Positions 53,883 to 63,181 of a DNA stretch of 64,000 nt are shown one piece after another. The stretch spans positions 2,750,722-2,814,721 of the forward strand of contig OY282381.1 in assembly GCA_958295915.1 (NCBI GenBank), in the 5' to 3' direction. A model generated the notes under the pieces. That model saw nothing but the letters and a program-made list of their open reading frames with translations. It made no database searches and was not told the DNA's origin. The DNA comes from an uncultured Caldilineaceae bacterium. Lineage in GTDB: Bacteria; Chloroflexota; Anaerolineae; Caldilineales; Caldilineaceae. Every line of letters starts with the position of its first letter. Positions within the stretch are counted from its first letter, which is position 1. Both the position numbers and the translations under genes were made by a program.

Positions 53883-56800
53883 ATGATTCCCGGCGCTACT
53901 CGTAGCCGAGCTGCAATACTCTGTTTTGGTGGTTGGGGTTTGCAGACAATGCTCCACCTGGCCCCGCGGCTACACGCCGCTCAGGAACAACGCATTGCCG
54001 TCGGTGTAGACGGCCCGGACCTGACTCGCATTACCCGCTTTGCAGCCCTTCTGCCGGCGGACCGACTCGACCAGCACGGTGATCTTGCGCTTCATCTGTT
54101 TGCCCTCCGTAACGACCAGCTGCCGCCGTTTTATCTGGAACGCCTGCTCAATCGCTTGGATCGAGCCCCTGGGCAGGGCGATGCCATGGCCAATGAGCAA
54201 TCGAAAGGATATCCGCCGGGTGAGCAGCCCTTGCCGACAGACCGGCTAGGAATTTTCGACGGCGGCGGCGGCGTTGCCCAGCGCCGGGCCAGTCTGCTGC
54301 TCGATGCCGCTGGCGATGCGCTGCTCCCGTTACAATGGCAAGAAACCGACCGCAGAAAACTCAGCGAAGCGGCATCCGTCGTATCCGAACCGAAAAGCCG
54401 TGCAAAGTCCGTTCGCAAGGGCCTGCCGTGGCCCTTCAGAAGATCCCATAGGGCCGCGGATAGCGATGAGACCCTGCAACGGAGTGGCGAGCAGCCCCTG
54501 ACGACGGATGCGTCAACGACGCCTCTCGACTTGCCCACCCGGCGGCATGCTTTTCGCGCGGCGCTACAGACCGGCGACCGCATCGCCCATATGTTCGCTT
54601 CCAATATCATCGACCCCATCCGCGCTGACACCCATGTGCCCAGCGATCCCTTCGTGCAGACGACCCTGTACGTGATCGCGCCGCTCTACGAGCCGGTGAC
54701 GTCGGCGTTGATCTGGCCAACGATCGCGCATCAACTCCACTATTTGGGGCAGCGTCATATCGCCCAAGTTGTGGGCATCTTTGCCACAGGCAGTTATGCC
54801 ACCGATAGCAGCCGCATCATCGAGGATGCCTCCTGCTACGCGGCTATCGCCGAACTGGAGGCGCTCACCGGTCTGCGTCGCGCCAATCTCACCCAATTTC
54901 AGTCTTTGCTGCAGGAAGATTCCAGCGCGCAGCTTGCTTTGTCCGAAGAGTGGCTGGGCCGTTCGCTCTTTGATCGCATCTATCTGGTGGATCGGGAGAA
55001 GAGCAATCAAGGTTTAGCTCGCAACAGCTACGAACTGTCTGTTCTGGTTGGCAACACGCTCCAGGCGCTTATCGCCGCCGATGGGGCCGCTTATGTCGAT
55101 GAACAGATCGGGATCGATCTGCGCAACGCGCGCGAGCGCCCCTATAGCTTGCTGGGCGCGGCCGCGGATCATGTGCCGCTGGATTATATTTTTCAGGCCG
55201 TGCAAGAGCAGGAGGTAAAGCGGCTCGTGCGGGAGCAGATCCTGTTTCAGGTTGAGCCAGACACGTCTGCAATGGCCGCTCAGGAGGAGGTCCAGGGTCC
55301 GGGCGCGGAGGTTGCGCATCGTGCGAATACTGAATTGGAGACTTTGGCGACGTTGAACGAGTTGGGCGCAACGCCGCAGCAGGTGTTGAGTCAACTCATC
55401 GAGCAGATGCCTGACCTGTTCGATGAGCTGGCCCCCGAATCGATCCAGCAGCTTTCGGCCCATCCGGATACCGTACTGTCGCCAGCGACGGCGCGCAAAC
55501 TGCGTGGCCTCAACCCTATCCGCTGGCAGGTTGCCTTCGATGAGCATTTCCGGTCTGTGTTGGATCAGTTTGAGAGGAGCATCGACGCCGGGGCGCTGGA
55601 TAAGGCTTGGGGGTTGGCTGCCCTGCGCAAGAATGGTCTGCCCCGCAACCCAGGCGATACCCGCTTTCTGCCGACCATCTCGCGACAGATGCGGGAGTAT
55701 CTGCTCACCCTGCTCAGCGCCCAGCCGTCAGGACTTCTGCAAGCGCGGCATCAACTCCAGCAGTGGCTGACCGAGCTGGAGCAGGAACGACACGCGCTGG
55801 CCACTGAACTTTTGCCAGGAGAGCATCGACTCCCCCACGACGCAGGGCGATCTGACTCAGCAGGTCAGGGAGAGAGGGATGCGGACGCCGCAGGGGGTGC
55901 GCATCGTGCGCCTACCGAATTCGCGTCCCGCCCCCTCGGGGCCAACCGCCTTGAACGCCAGTTGGATGCGCGCCGTTGGCGTGCCCGCTATCTGCGGACG
56001 CTCGCCGACCAGCCCTCTCTGTTCGGTTCACTGACGCGCGCGCTTTTTCTGCTGGGCGGCGTGCTGCTGATGGCACTGCTCTATGCTCGCGTTTTTCTGC
56101 AGCCGGTCGATGTAGAAACCATCTTCACATTTTTCGGGATGCCGGTCGATGTACAAGGCATCTCCACATTTTTCGGGATGCTGATTGGCGCATTTCTGGG
56201 CGCCATCCTGACATATCGGGCGCGGCTGCGGCGCGCGCGGAAGCTGCGGCGGGAACGGGTGACTCTGGCCTGCCTGGAATTGACTGCCCGTCTGCAGGAT
56301 CACGTGCGTCGGGGGCTGGCGCGCACGTATGATTACCTGGAACAGATGTTGCGCCAGATGGACCATGCCCTCGAGGACACTTGCGAGGCGTTGCAAGAGT
56401 GGTCTGTCGGCGCCGGCATGCCGCCGCTCCCGCCGGAGGAAGGGATCGCCTCCCATCTGTATCGCCCTCATCTCAATCCAAGATTGTGGGAGCGGTGTCA
56501 GACATTCCTGCGCGGCCGCCAGGACTCGGAAGGCCGGCAAGGGGAAGAGCGCCTGCGGGAAATCTGGACATCCCTGCCTAAACGCCAGCAACTGGCGGCT
56601 CTGCTCACTGGGGCGGATGCAACGACACGCCCCCTCGTCGAGACCCTGTTCGATACCATCCGCGAGAGCGCGCAGACTGCGGTGGCGGGTCTGCACGATA
56701 GCGATGCCAATCTGGCGCGTTTAGATCTCGTGCGCACGCTGACCCGGGAATACAATCTGGAACATCTGCTCTGGCGGGACGTTGCCTCCTCACAGGGTTT

Positions 56801-57215
56801 TACCCCCTTCTATCCAGACGGGGAATTCACGCCTGTTGCCACCACGACTCTGCGCTATCTGGAAAGCATGTGGAATGCCGCCAAACCTTCTGCCAACTAT
56901 GATGTCTCCGATCGGATGGCTGCCTATGGGCTGCCGGTGGAGTTTGCCGCGGTCTCCGGCGACCCGGACAGCGATCTGACGGAGGCCGTTATGCAGAGTG
57001 TACGCATCCCTCGTTTGTTGACCGGCAACCCCTTTCAGATCACGTTTGTGCGCACGGTGCATGGTCTCGAACTGCAAGATTTGGGGAGCATGGCGCGCTA
57101 TCTGACAGAATTGGGCCGCCTGGATTATGCCTCGCGTCAGCAGATCCTGCTCACGGAAGCCGCCTACGCAGAGCTGTATAATCAACGGGACGCGCGCGAC
57201 TCGCATTCAGTCTGA
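53883..57215 (+). CDS. Membrane-anchored degenerate tubulin-like protein (pseudo-tubulin)
   Basis: 1110 residues. Residues 13-25 (ILCFGGWGLQTML) align with the VVGVGGMGTNTV loop of the tubulin upstream. Residues ~255-315 (TTLYVIAPLYEP...VVGIFATGSYATDSSRIIEDASCYAAIAEL) follow the same order as its YVVSSLCGGTG...VVGIFFLPD...NAYAALKEL. The GGTGAG motif is replaced by YEPVTS, so GTP hydrolysis is not expected. VHGL recurs near the end (1059). Two membrane helices lie at about 716-740 and 765-780. The region around residues 95-215 and that near 470 and 670 are low-complexity and contain family 4 repeats in frame. A 39-base tandem duplication (PVDVETIF/PVDVQGIS) lies before the second helix. Family assignment is inferred. 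Confidence 0.7.
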   Translation: MIPGATRSRAAILCFGGWGLQTMLHLAPRLHAAQEQRIAVGVDGPDLTRITRFAALLPADRLDQHGDLALHLFALRNDQLPPFYLERLLNRLDRAPGQGDAMANEQSKGYPPGEQPLPTDRLGIFDGGGGVAQRRASLLLDAAGDALLPLQWQETDRRKLSEAASVVSEPKSRAKSVRKGLPWPFRRSHRAADSDETLQRSGEQPLTTDASTTPLDLPTRRHAFRAALQTGDRIAHMFASNIIDPIRADTHVPSDPFVQTTLYVIAPLYEPVTSALIWPTIAHQLHYLGQRHIAQVVGIFATGSYATDSSRIIEDASCYAAIAELEALTGLRRANLTQFQSLLQEDSSAQLALSEEWLGRSLFDRIYLVDREKSNQGLARNSYELSVLVGNTLQALIAADGAAYVDEQIGIDLRNARERPYSLLGAAADHVPLDYIFQAVQEQEVKRLVREQILFQVEPDTSAMAAQEEVQGPGAEVAHRANTELETLATLNELGATPQQVLSQLIEQMPDLFDELAPESIQQLSAHPDTVLSPATARKLRGLNPIRWQVAFDEHFRSVLDQFERSIDAGALDKAWGLAALRKNGLPRNPGDTRFLPTISRQMREYLLTLLSAQPSGLLQARHQLQQWLTELEQERHALATELLPGEHRLPHDAGRSDSAGQGERDADAAGGAHRAPTEFASRPLGANRLERQLDARRWRARYLRTLADQPSLFGSLTRALFLLGGVLLMALLYARVFLQPVDVETIFTFFGMPVDVQGISTFFGMLIGAFLGAILTYRARLRRARKLRRERVTLACLELTARLQDHVRRGLARTYDYLEQMLRQMDHALEDTCEALQEWSVGAGMPPLPPEEGIASHLYRPHLNPRLWERCQTFLRGRQDSEGRQGEERLREIWTSLPKRQQLAALLTGADATTRPLVETLFDTIRESAQTAVAGLHDSDANLARLDLVRTLTREYNLEHLLWRDVASSQGFTPFYPDGEFTPVATTTLRYLESMWNAAKPSANYDVSDRMAAYGLPVEFAAVSGDPDSDLTEAVMQSVRIPRLLTGNPFQITFVRTVHGLELQDLGSMARYLTELGRLDYASRQQILLTEAAYAELYNQRDARDSHSV
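55303..55342. repeat. Palindromic coding insert (family 4)
   Basis: TTGCGCATCGTGCGAATACT then GAATTGG, read as VAHRANTELE in the pseudo-tubulin. The same text, inverted, lies at 46117-46163. Confidence 0.7.
55883..55925. repeat. Palindromic coding insert (family 4), second copy
   Basis: GACGCCGCAGGGGGTGCGCA then TCGTGCGCCTACCGAATTC, read as AAGGAHRAPTEF in the same gene. The 5' CGCCGCAG shared with the 46117 and 42622 copies shows the unit is about 40 bases. Confidence 0.65.
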
Positions 57216-57224
57216 GCCGCGCCT

Positions 57225-57265
57225 TTCTCGAAACGCAATGTCGCCAGGACGCGATGCCGCAAAGA
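57225..57265. repeat. ACGCAA-rich dispersed repeat (family 3)
   Basis: AAACGCAATGTCGCCAGGAC then GCGATGCCGCAAAG, in the 75-base gap between two convergent genes. Confidence 0.55.
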
Positions 57266-57290
57266 AGACCACAGGAATCGTTAAACTGTT

Positions 57291-58289
57291 CTACGAGTAT
57301 GGGCGGCCAGGCAGAGGCGGGCCAGGAAGCAGCTGGGTTGATATGCTTGTGGATTCTCCGTCCACATCCGCCAAGTCGATGCCAACGATTCCATCGGCTG
57401 CCAGCACGGGAAGCAGCGCGGCAATGGCGCATTCGACCATGGAATCATCCGGTTCGCGGGTGGTTATGCGCTGGAAGAACAGCCCAGGCGCAATCAAAGG
57501 ACGCATAAACGGATTGCTGGCGTGATTGGCGCTGAAGCGTATAATTTCGTAGGCGATTGCGGCGACGAACGGAATGAGCAGCAGGCGGGTACTGAAACGC
57601 AGGAGCAAGGCTAGCCAGGCCTGTTCGATCTCGGCAAACGTGAGAGGCGCGAAAAGTAAGATGCTGATCACGAGTACGTACAGAAGGAAGCTGGTGCCGC
57701 AACGGGTATGTTGGACGCTGTGCCTTTGCACATTGGCCACGGTCAGTTTTGCGCCGGCCTCGTAAGCGTTGATCGCTTTGTGTTCGGCGCCATGATAGGC
57801 GAACACGCGGCGAATATCGGGCAGAAAACTGATCGCCCACAGATATAGCACGAATAGAATCAGCCGAATGCCACCTTCAGATACTGCGTCGAGGTAGGGA
57901 TTGCGCTCGAAGAAACCGGCAAACCAGCGGCTGGCGAAGGTGGGCAGCAAAAAAAAGACGACCACCGCAAAGGCGAGGCTGGCGGCAATCGTCGTCCAGG
58001 CGACAGGGCCGGAAAACTCGATCCGCTCCTCGGCGTCATCCTCTTGCACCGCCACGTCTGCGCTCCACATCAGCGCGCGCATACCCAGCCCGAGCGCATC
58101 CCACAGCAGAGCCAGCCCGCGCACAAAGGGCCACTGCCCCCATCTGTGCGTATAGATTTTGGCTGTGAGAGCTTCCTCGTGGACGACGATCCTACCCTGA
58201 GCATTGCGTACGGCAATTGCCATGGTTTTACGGCCCCGCATCATCACGCCTTCGATGACGGCCTGACCACCGTAAAATTGTTTACTCAC
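57291..58289 (-). CDS. DUF1385 (YqhQ-like) membrane protein
   Basis: 332 residues. GTG start with AGGAGG five bases upstream. [13 protein letters not shown] at the N-terminus is the family signature. [35 protein letters not shown] (conserved His/Glu) and [10 protein letters not shown] follow. About five membrane helices. The family occurs in many Gram-positive bacteria and Chloroflexota; function is not established to my knowledge. Convergent with the pseudo-tubulin gene. The N-terminus has unusual length only in its acidic insert ([15 protein letters not shown]). Confidence 0.9.
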   Translation of the reverse strand: MSKQFYGGQAVIEGVMMRGRKTMAIAVRNAQGRIVVHEEALTAKIYTHRWGQWPFVRGLALLWDALGLGMRALMWSADVAVQEDDAEERIEFSGPVAWTTIAASLAFAVVVFFLLPTFASRWFAGFFERNPYLDAVSEGGIRLILFVLYLWAISFLPDIRRVFAYHGAEHKAINAYEAGAKLTVANVQRHSVQHTRCGTSFLLYVLVISILLFAPLTFAEIEQAWLALLLRFSTRLLLIPFVAAIAYEIIRFSANHASNPFMRPLIAPGLFFQRITTREPDDSMVECAIAALLPVLAADGIVGIDLADVDGESTSISTQLLPGPPLPGRPYS

Positions 58290-58333
58290 GAGTCCTCCTG
58301 ACAGATGGAAAGTTCATAATCCCGAATGAATAT

Positions 58334-58363
58334 ATTGTAGCATTTCTGTTTTTGTTGGGTCAA
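58334..58363 (-). promoter_or_regulatory. Promoter of the DUF1385 gene
   Basis: On the minus strand: TTGACC (58358-58363), 18-base spacer, TACAAT (58334-58339) preceded by TGC, an extended -10. The start codon is about 45 bases downstream. Confidence 0.55.
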
Positions 58364-58382
58364 ACTACGCTTAACGCAATGG

Positions 58383-58415
58383 GCGCGTCCCAAGATGGGA
58401 GTGAGTTTCCGGGCA
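58383..58415. repeat. Dispersed repeat (family 8)
   Basis: GCGCGTCCCAAGATGGGAGT then GAGTTTCCGG. Matches 17857-17895 and 35400-35440. Confidence 0.5.
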
Positions 58416-58474
58416 GCTATACCGGATTCGGCTAGCTACGCATACGGATTGCCTAAGCGGATGCGCTCCATTAC

Positions 58475-58519
58475 TTTGTGACCACTACACTTTGTGACCA
58501 CTACACTTTGGACCACTGC
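58475..58519. repeat. 16-bp tandem repeat
   Basis: TTTGTGACCACTACAC occurs twice in tandem (58475-58490, 58491-58506), then a partial third copy (TTTGGACCACTGCC). It lies directly upstream of the second type ISP gene and resembles family 1 text, so it may be a microsatellite derived from it. Confidence 0.7.
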
Positions 58520-58553
58520 CATTGCCCTTTTCTCTATCAGATCGGACCCGCCC

Positions 58554-61500
58554 ATGTTTCAGCTCAAAGCCACACACAAAGTCGTCAAAGACTACTTCGC
58601 CGAGATAAACAGACTGACCCAGCTCGGCCTCGTGCATGAGGGCGCGGTGGCCCCCGCGTTCGCCAATCTCCTGCGCGCCGCCGCCCAACCCTTCGGCTGG
58701 ACGCTGGCCGAGCAGTACGCCAGGAAGCTGCGCGGAGGGCGCGCCATTCGCATCGACGGCGCGCTGCTGGACAGCTTCAGGCTGGCCCACGGCTACTGGG
58801 AGGCCAAGGACAGCGCCGACGACCTGGATGTGGAGATACGCCGGAAGCTGGCGGCCGGCTATCCCGAGGACAATATCCTCTTCCAGGCTCCTGATCGCAT
58901 GGTCGTAATCCAGCAGGGGCAACGGGTGTGGGACGGCCCTATCGGGGAGGCGGATGCGCTCATCGCCGGGCTGCGGGTCTTCTTCGCCTACCGGCCGCCG
59001 GCCTTTGCAGACTGGCAGCAGGCTGTGGAGGAGTTCAAAGCGGTGGCGCCGGAACTGGCTGCGGCTCTGCTGTCTCTGATCGAAGGGGAGCGTCGCGGCA
59101 ATCCGGTCTTTATCGACGCCTTCGGCCGCTTCGCGAGTCTGTGTCGCGAGGCCATCAACCCCAACATATCGGATCAGGCGGTGGAGGAGATGTTGATCCA
59201 GCACCTGCTGACCGAGCGCATCTTCCGGCGCGTCTTCAACAACCCGGACTTTGTGGCGCGCAACGTGATCGCCCGCGAGATCGAAGAGGTGGCGCGCGCG
59301 TTGACCAGCCAGCGCTTCAGCCGTCACGAGTTTTTCCGTCCCCTGGCTCGCTTCTACGCCGCCATCGAAACCACAGCCGCCGCCATCGACGACTTTTCCG
59401 AGAAGCAGGGCTTTCTCAACACCGTCTACGAGCAGTTTTTCCAGGGTTTTTCTGTCAGAGTGGCCGACACGCACGGCATCGTCTACACGCCGCAGCCGAT
59501 CGTCGACTTTATGGTGCGTTCGGTGGAGACTCTGCTTGGTCGGGAGTTTGACCGCTCCCTGGCCGATGCGGGCGTTCATCTGCTGGATCCCTTCGTGGGC
59601 ACGGGCAACTTCATCCTGCGCGTCATGCGCCATATCCAGGAGATGGGCAAACTTTCCCGCCTGCCCGACAAGTACGCGCGTGAGCTGCACTGCAACGAAG
59701 TGCTGCTGCTGCCGTACTACATTGCGGCCCTGAACATCGAGCATGAATACTACGAGCTGACCGGCCAGTACGCGCCCTTCGGCGGCATCTGTCTGGTGGA
59801 CACCTTCGAGCTGGCCGAGGATATCCAACTCAGCTTCCTGGCGCCGGAGAACAGCGAACGGGCGCAGTCTCAGCAGGGACAGGAGATCACCGTCATCATC
59901 GGCAATCCGCCCTACAACATCGGACAGGTCAACGAGAATGACAACAACCGCAACCGCACATACCCTGTTATCGACCGGCGGGTGGCGGACACCTACGCCA
60001 AAGCATCGCAAGCCACTCTCAAGAAAGCCATCTCTGACCCGTATGTCAAAGCGATACGCTGGGCAGCGGATCGGATAGGCGAGGAGGGGATTGTCGCCTT
60101 CGTGACCAACAACGGCTTTCTCGACGGCGTGGCGTTTGATGGCATGAGAAAATACCTTGAACAGGATTTCACCAGGATCTATCACATCGATCTCAAAGGG
60201 AATGCCCGCACCTCCGCTGAACGTCGACGCAAAGAGGGCGGGAATATTTTTGATGATCAGATCCGCGTTGGGGTGGGGATCAGTTTCTTCATCAGGAAAG
60301 CGGGAGCGGAATCTGAGGCGGCTGAGGTCTGGATCTACTCGATTGACGACTATCTCAAAGCTCGCGCGAAGCAGGAAGTTTTAACCCGATTCGGCGACTA
60401 TACCAACGTCCCGCTGAAACAGGCTTCCATCGATGCAAAGCACACCTGGCTGACAGAGGGACTCCACGCTGAGTTTGAGACCTTTATGCCGCTGGGAAGC
60501 AAGGAAGCGAAGGCGGCAAAAGGCGAGGCGGTGGATGTGATTTTTAAGGTGTATAGTCTCGGTGTCAATACGGCCCGTGATGCCTGGGCGTACAACTTCA
60601 GCCGCGACGCGCTCACAGAGAACATGGGTCGGATGATCGATTTCTACAATGAACAAGTGTTCAAGTGGGAACGGCAGGCAAATCAGAATGCAAACGTCGA
60701 TGATTTTGTGGTCTATGATGGCAAGAAAATCGGTTGGACGTACAGGCTTAAACAGGACTTGAAAAGAGGGAAAATCGCTGATTTTTCGCAAGAAAAGCTG
60801 AGGGCATCACTCTATCGTCCGTTCATGAAATCGACCCTTTATTTTGAGCGGATGCTGAACGAACGTGTATCCGTCTTCCCATCCATCTTCCCCACAGCGC
60901 AGACCGAATCGGAGAATCGGGTAATTTGTATCAGTGGACTCGGAAGCAACAAACCTTTTCACACCTTGATGGTTTCTATGATTCCGTGCCTTGACATACT
61001 CGAAAAGACCCAATGCTTCTCCTTCTACACCTATGACGAGGACGGCAGCAACCGCCGCGAAAATATCACCGATTGGGCTTTGGCGCAGTTCCGCGCGCGC
61101 TACCGCGACGACACGATCAGCAAATGGGATATCTTCCATTCCATCTACGCCATCCTGCACCATCCGCGCTATCGTGAGCGCTACCAGGCCAACCTCAAAC
61201 GCGACCTGCCGCGCATCCCCTATCCCGTGAATCCTGACCGCTTCCGGGCCTTTGCCCAAGCCGGCGCGCGCCTGGCGCAAATCCACGTCGGCTATGAAGA
61301 GATGTTCCCCTATCCGCTCAACGTGACAGAGACACCGGATCAGTCCCTCACTTGGCGCGTGGAGAAGATGAAGCTCTCCAAAGACAAAACACAGATCCAA
61401 TATAACGACTTCCTGACATTCACTGGAATTCCATCAAAAGCCTTTGCCTATCGGCTGGGCAACCGCTCGGCCCTGGAGTGGATCATCGACCAGTACCGCG

Positions 61501-61649
61501 TCAAGGTGGACAAACGCAGCGGCATCGTCAATGACCCCAACCGCGCCGATGATCCGCAGTACATCGTCAATCTGATCGGGAAGGTGATCACGGTGAGTCT
61601 GGAGACAGTGGAGATTGTCGAGGGCTTGTCGGCGTTGGGGACGGTTTGA
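58554..61649 (+). CDS. Type ISP-like restriction-modification enzyme, copy B
   Basis: 1031 residues from ATG 58554 (MFQLKATHKVVKDY); an upstream GTG frame runs through the tandem repeat and is not used. Same architecture as copy A: DGALLDSF and YWEAKD in the N-terminal nuclease-like part, motif I DPFVGTGNF at residue 345, motif IV NPPYN at 451. The stretch matching residues ~525-650 of copy A and the last ~70 codons are almost identical to copy A at the DNA level. The N-terminal 500 residues are clearly diverged. Part of the specificity region (about 60600-60870) also differs. No separate specificity or helicase gene. Confidence 0.85.
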   Translation: MFQLKATHKVVKDYFAEINRLTQLGLVHEGAVAPAFANLLRAAAQPFGWTLAEQYARKLRGGRAIRIDGALLDSFRLAHGYWEAKDSADDLDVEIRRKLAAGYPEDNILFQAPDRMVVIQQGQRVWDGPIGEADALIAGLRVFFAYRPPAFADWQQAVEEFKAVAPELAAALLSLIEGERRGNPVFIDAFGRFASLCREAINPNISDQAVEEMLIQHLLTERIFRRVFNNPDFVARNVIAREIEEVARALTSQRFSRHEFFRPLARFYAAIETTAAAIDDFSEKQGFLNTVYEQFFQGFSVRVADTHGIVYTPQPIVDFMVRSVETLLGREFDRSLADAGVHLLDPFVGTGNFILRVMRHIQEMGKLSRLPDKYARELHCNEVLLLPYYIAALNIEHEYYELTGQYAPFGGICLVDTFELAEDIQLSFLAPENSERAQSQQGQEITVIIGNPPYNIGQVNENDNNRNRTYPVIDRRVADTYAKASQATLKKAISDPYVKAIRWAADRIGEEGIVAFVTNNGFLDGVAFDGMRKYLEQDFTRIYHIDLKGNARTSAERRRKEGGNIFDDQIRVGVGISFFIRKAGAESEAAEVWIYSIDDYLKARAKQEVLTRFGDYTNVPLKQASIDAKHTWLTEGLHAEFETFMPLGSKEAKAAKGEAVDVIFKVYSLGVNTARDAWAYNFSRDALTENMGRMIDFYNEQVFKWERQANQNANVDDFVVYDGKKIGWTYRLKQDLKRGKIADFSQEKLRASLYRPFMKSTLYFERMLNERVSVFPSIFPTAQTESENRVICISGLGSNKPFHTLMVSMIPCLDILEKTQCFSFYTYDEDGSNRRENITDWALAQFRARYRDDTISKWDIFHSIYAILHHPRYRERYQANLKRDLPRIPYPVNPDRFRAFAQAGARLAQIHVGYEEMFPYPLNVTETPDQSLTWRVEKMKLSKDKTQIQYNDFLTFTGIPSKAFAYRLGNRSALEWIIDQYRVKVDKRSGIVNDPNRADDPQYIVNLIGKVITVSLETVEIVEGLSALGTV

Positions 61650-61799
61650 AAACACAACGCAAAGACGCAAGGAAAACCAGGGGGTTCATTGCGTCCTTGC
61701 GCCTTTGCGTCGCTTTCCAGAGATTGTAGACTGTTCGCTGGAATCTATATTCTGAGAATCCTGATTCAGACACTGCGCGCGTCCATTCGCAACTCGCAA
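61650..61799. repeat. Family 3 inverted repeat in intergenic region
   Basis: AACGCAAAGACGCAAGGAAA and CCTTGCGCCTTTGCGTCG are inverted and form a long hairpin just after copy B, where it may stop transcription. No gene seen before the ABC operon promoter. Confidence 0.6.
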
Positions 61800-61827
61800 T
61801 TGACAGCGATAAATGATACAATATCAT
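61800..61827 (+). promoter_or_regulatory. Promoter of the amino acid ABC transporter
   Basis: TTGACA (61800-61805), 16-base spacer, TATCAT (61822-61827). An overlapping TGATACAAT (extended -10) is the alternative. The first gene starts 62 bases downstream. Confidence 0.55.
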
Positions 61828-61888
61828 CAGATTTCAGACGAAATTTCTTCCCGAAATATAGCTTTTACAGATCGTGGAGGGCTACATA

Positions 61889-63154
61889 ATGCGGCAAATC
61901 ATTCTACTATTCTCGCTTTTGCTGGTCGCATCTCTTGTATTGACAGCCTGCCCGGGGCCACCTGCGCCGGTGGATGCGCCAGACACGGCCGCCGACTCCG
62001 CCAGGACAGACGCTGATGCGGAGAAGATCATCTACATCGGCGGCGCTGTCAGTGAAACTGGCAAATACGCCCGGGAGGGCCAAGACACCCGTCAGGGTTA
62101 CGGAGTCTGGCTGGACTGGGTAAACAATGAGTACGGCGGTATCAAAATCGCGAACCATCGCTATAAAGTCGAGCTTGTGATGTACGATGATGAGGGTGAT
62201 CCGGACACGACTGCCCGGCTGGTGGAACGCCTCATCAACGAGGACCGAGTCGACTTCCTCTTGGGTCCGTATAGTTCCACCTTGACTCAGAGCGCCAGTG
62301 CGATTGCGGAAAAGTACGGCAAAATCATGATTGAGGGCAACGGGGCCGCTGAAACACTCTTTGAACGGGGCTTCCAAAACCTGTTTGCCGTGTTGACGCC
62401 TGCGGGGAATTATACCCAATCCGCACTGCAGATGCTGGCGGCAAAGGGCGCCAAAACAGTCGTCATCGCCTACGAAGACACTGCTTTCCCCACGAGTGTA
62501 GCCGAGGGCGCCCAGCGTTGGGCGGCAGAGTATGGCCTGGAGTTGCTGGGCGTGGAAACCTACCCGAAAGACGTGGCTGATGTGAGCGGTATCATATCCA
62601 AATTCAAGCGACTGGAGGCGGATGTTTTCATAGGTGGCGGTCACTTTAACGATGCCGTTCTCTTTATCCGGGCGGCCAAAGAGCTGGACTTCAACCCCAA
62701 GGCAATGGTGATCACGGTCGGCCCGAGCAATCCGAAACTGGTCGCAGAGGTCGGCGTAGATGCCGAATATATAATTGGCCCCACCCAGTGGGAAGCGTCG
62801 ATGAACTACGCAGACGAGTACTTCGGCTCTGCATCCGACTATGCAGCGCGCTATCGGGAAATGTGGGACGAATCGCCCACCTACCAGGCTGCAGAATCGA
62901 CGGCCACAGCCTTAGCCCTGCATCTGGCCATTGAGGAGGCCAACTCCTTAGATACGGATGCTGTGCGGGAAGCCCTGCGCAATCTGGATGTGGTCACATT
63001 CTACGGACCCATCGATTTTGATGAAACGGGCAAGAACGCAAGCAAACCGATGGGCGCAATTCAGATCCAAGGCGGCGAGATTCTGGTGGTGGCGCCGGGC
63101 AACGCCGCTGTCGCCGACCTGCTCTACCCGGCCCCGGCCTGGAAAGATCGCTGA
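61889..63154 (+). CDS. Branched-chain amino acid-type ABC transporter substrate-binding lipoprotein
   Basis: 421 residues. ATG 61889 follows GGAGG at good spacing. A lipoprotein signal (IILLFSLLLVASLVLTAC) is followed by an acidic, Ala/Asp-rich linker. The periplasmic-binding type 1 (Leu/Ile/Val-binding) fold is seen: IYIGGAVSETGKYAREGQDTRQGYGVWLDWVNN, VDFLLGPYSSTLTQSASAIAEKYG, and FYGPIDFDETGKNASKPMG near the end. The ligand may be an amino acid, amide or urea. The permease gene follows after 27 bases. Confidence 0.92.
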   Translation: MRQIILLFSLLLVASLVLTACPGPPAPVDAPDTAADSARTDADAEKIIYIGGAVSETGKYAREGQDTRQGYGVWLDWVNNEYGGIKIANHRYKVELVMYDDEGDPDTTARLVERLINEDRVDFLLGPYSSTLTQSASAIAEKYGKIMIEGNGAAETLFERGFQNLFAVLTPAGNYTQSALQMLAAKGAKTVVIAYEDTAFPTSVAEGAQRWAAEYGLELLGVETYPKDVADVSGIISKFKRLEADVFIGGGHFNDAVLFIRAAKELDFNPKAMVITVGPSNPKLVAEVGVDAEYIIGPTQWEASMNYADEYFGSASDYAARYREMWDESPTYQAAESTATALALHLAIEEANSLDTDAVREALRNLDVVTFYGPIDFDETGKNASKPMGAIQIQGGEILVVAPGNAAVADLLYPAPAWKDR

Positions 63155-63181
63155 TTCAGAGATTCGTCTCTGGCTACACCT

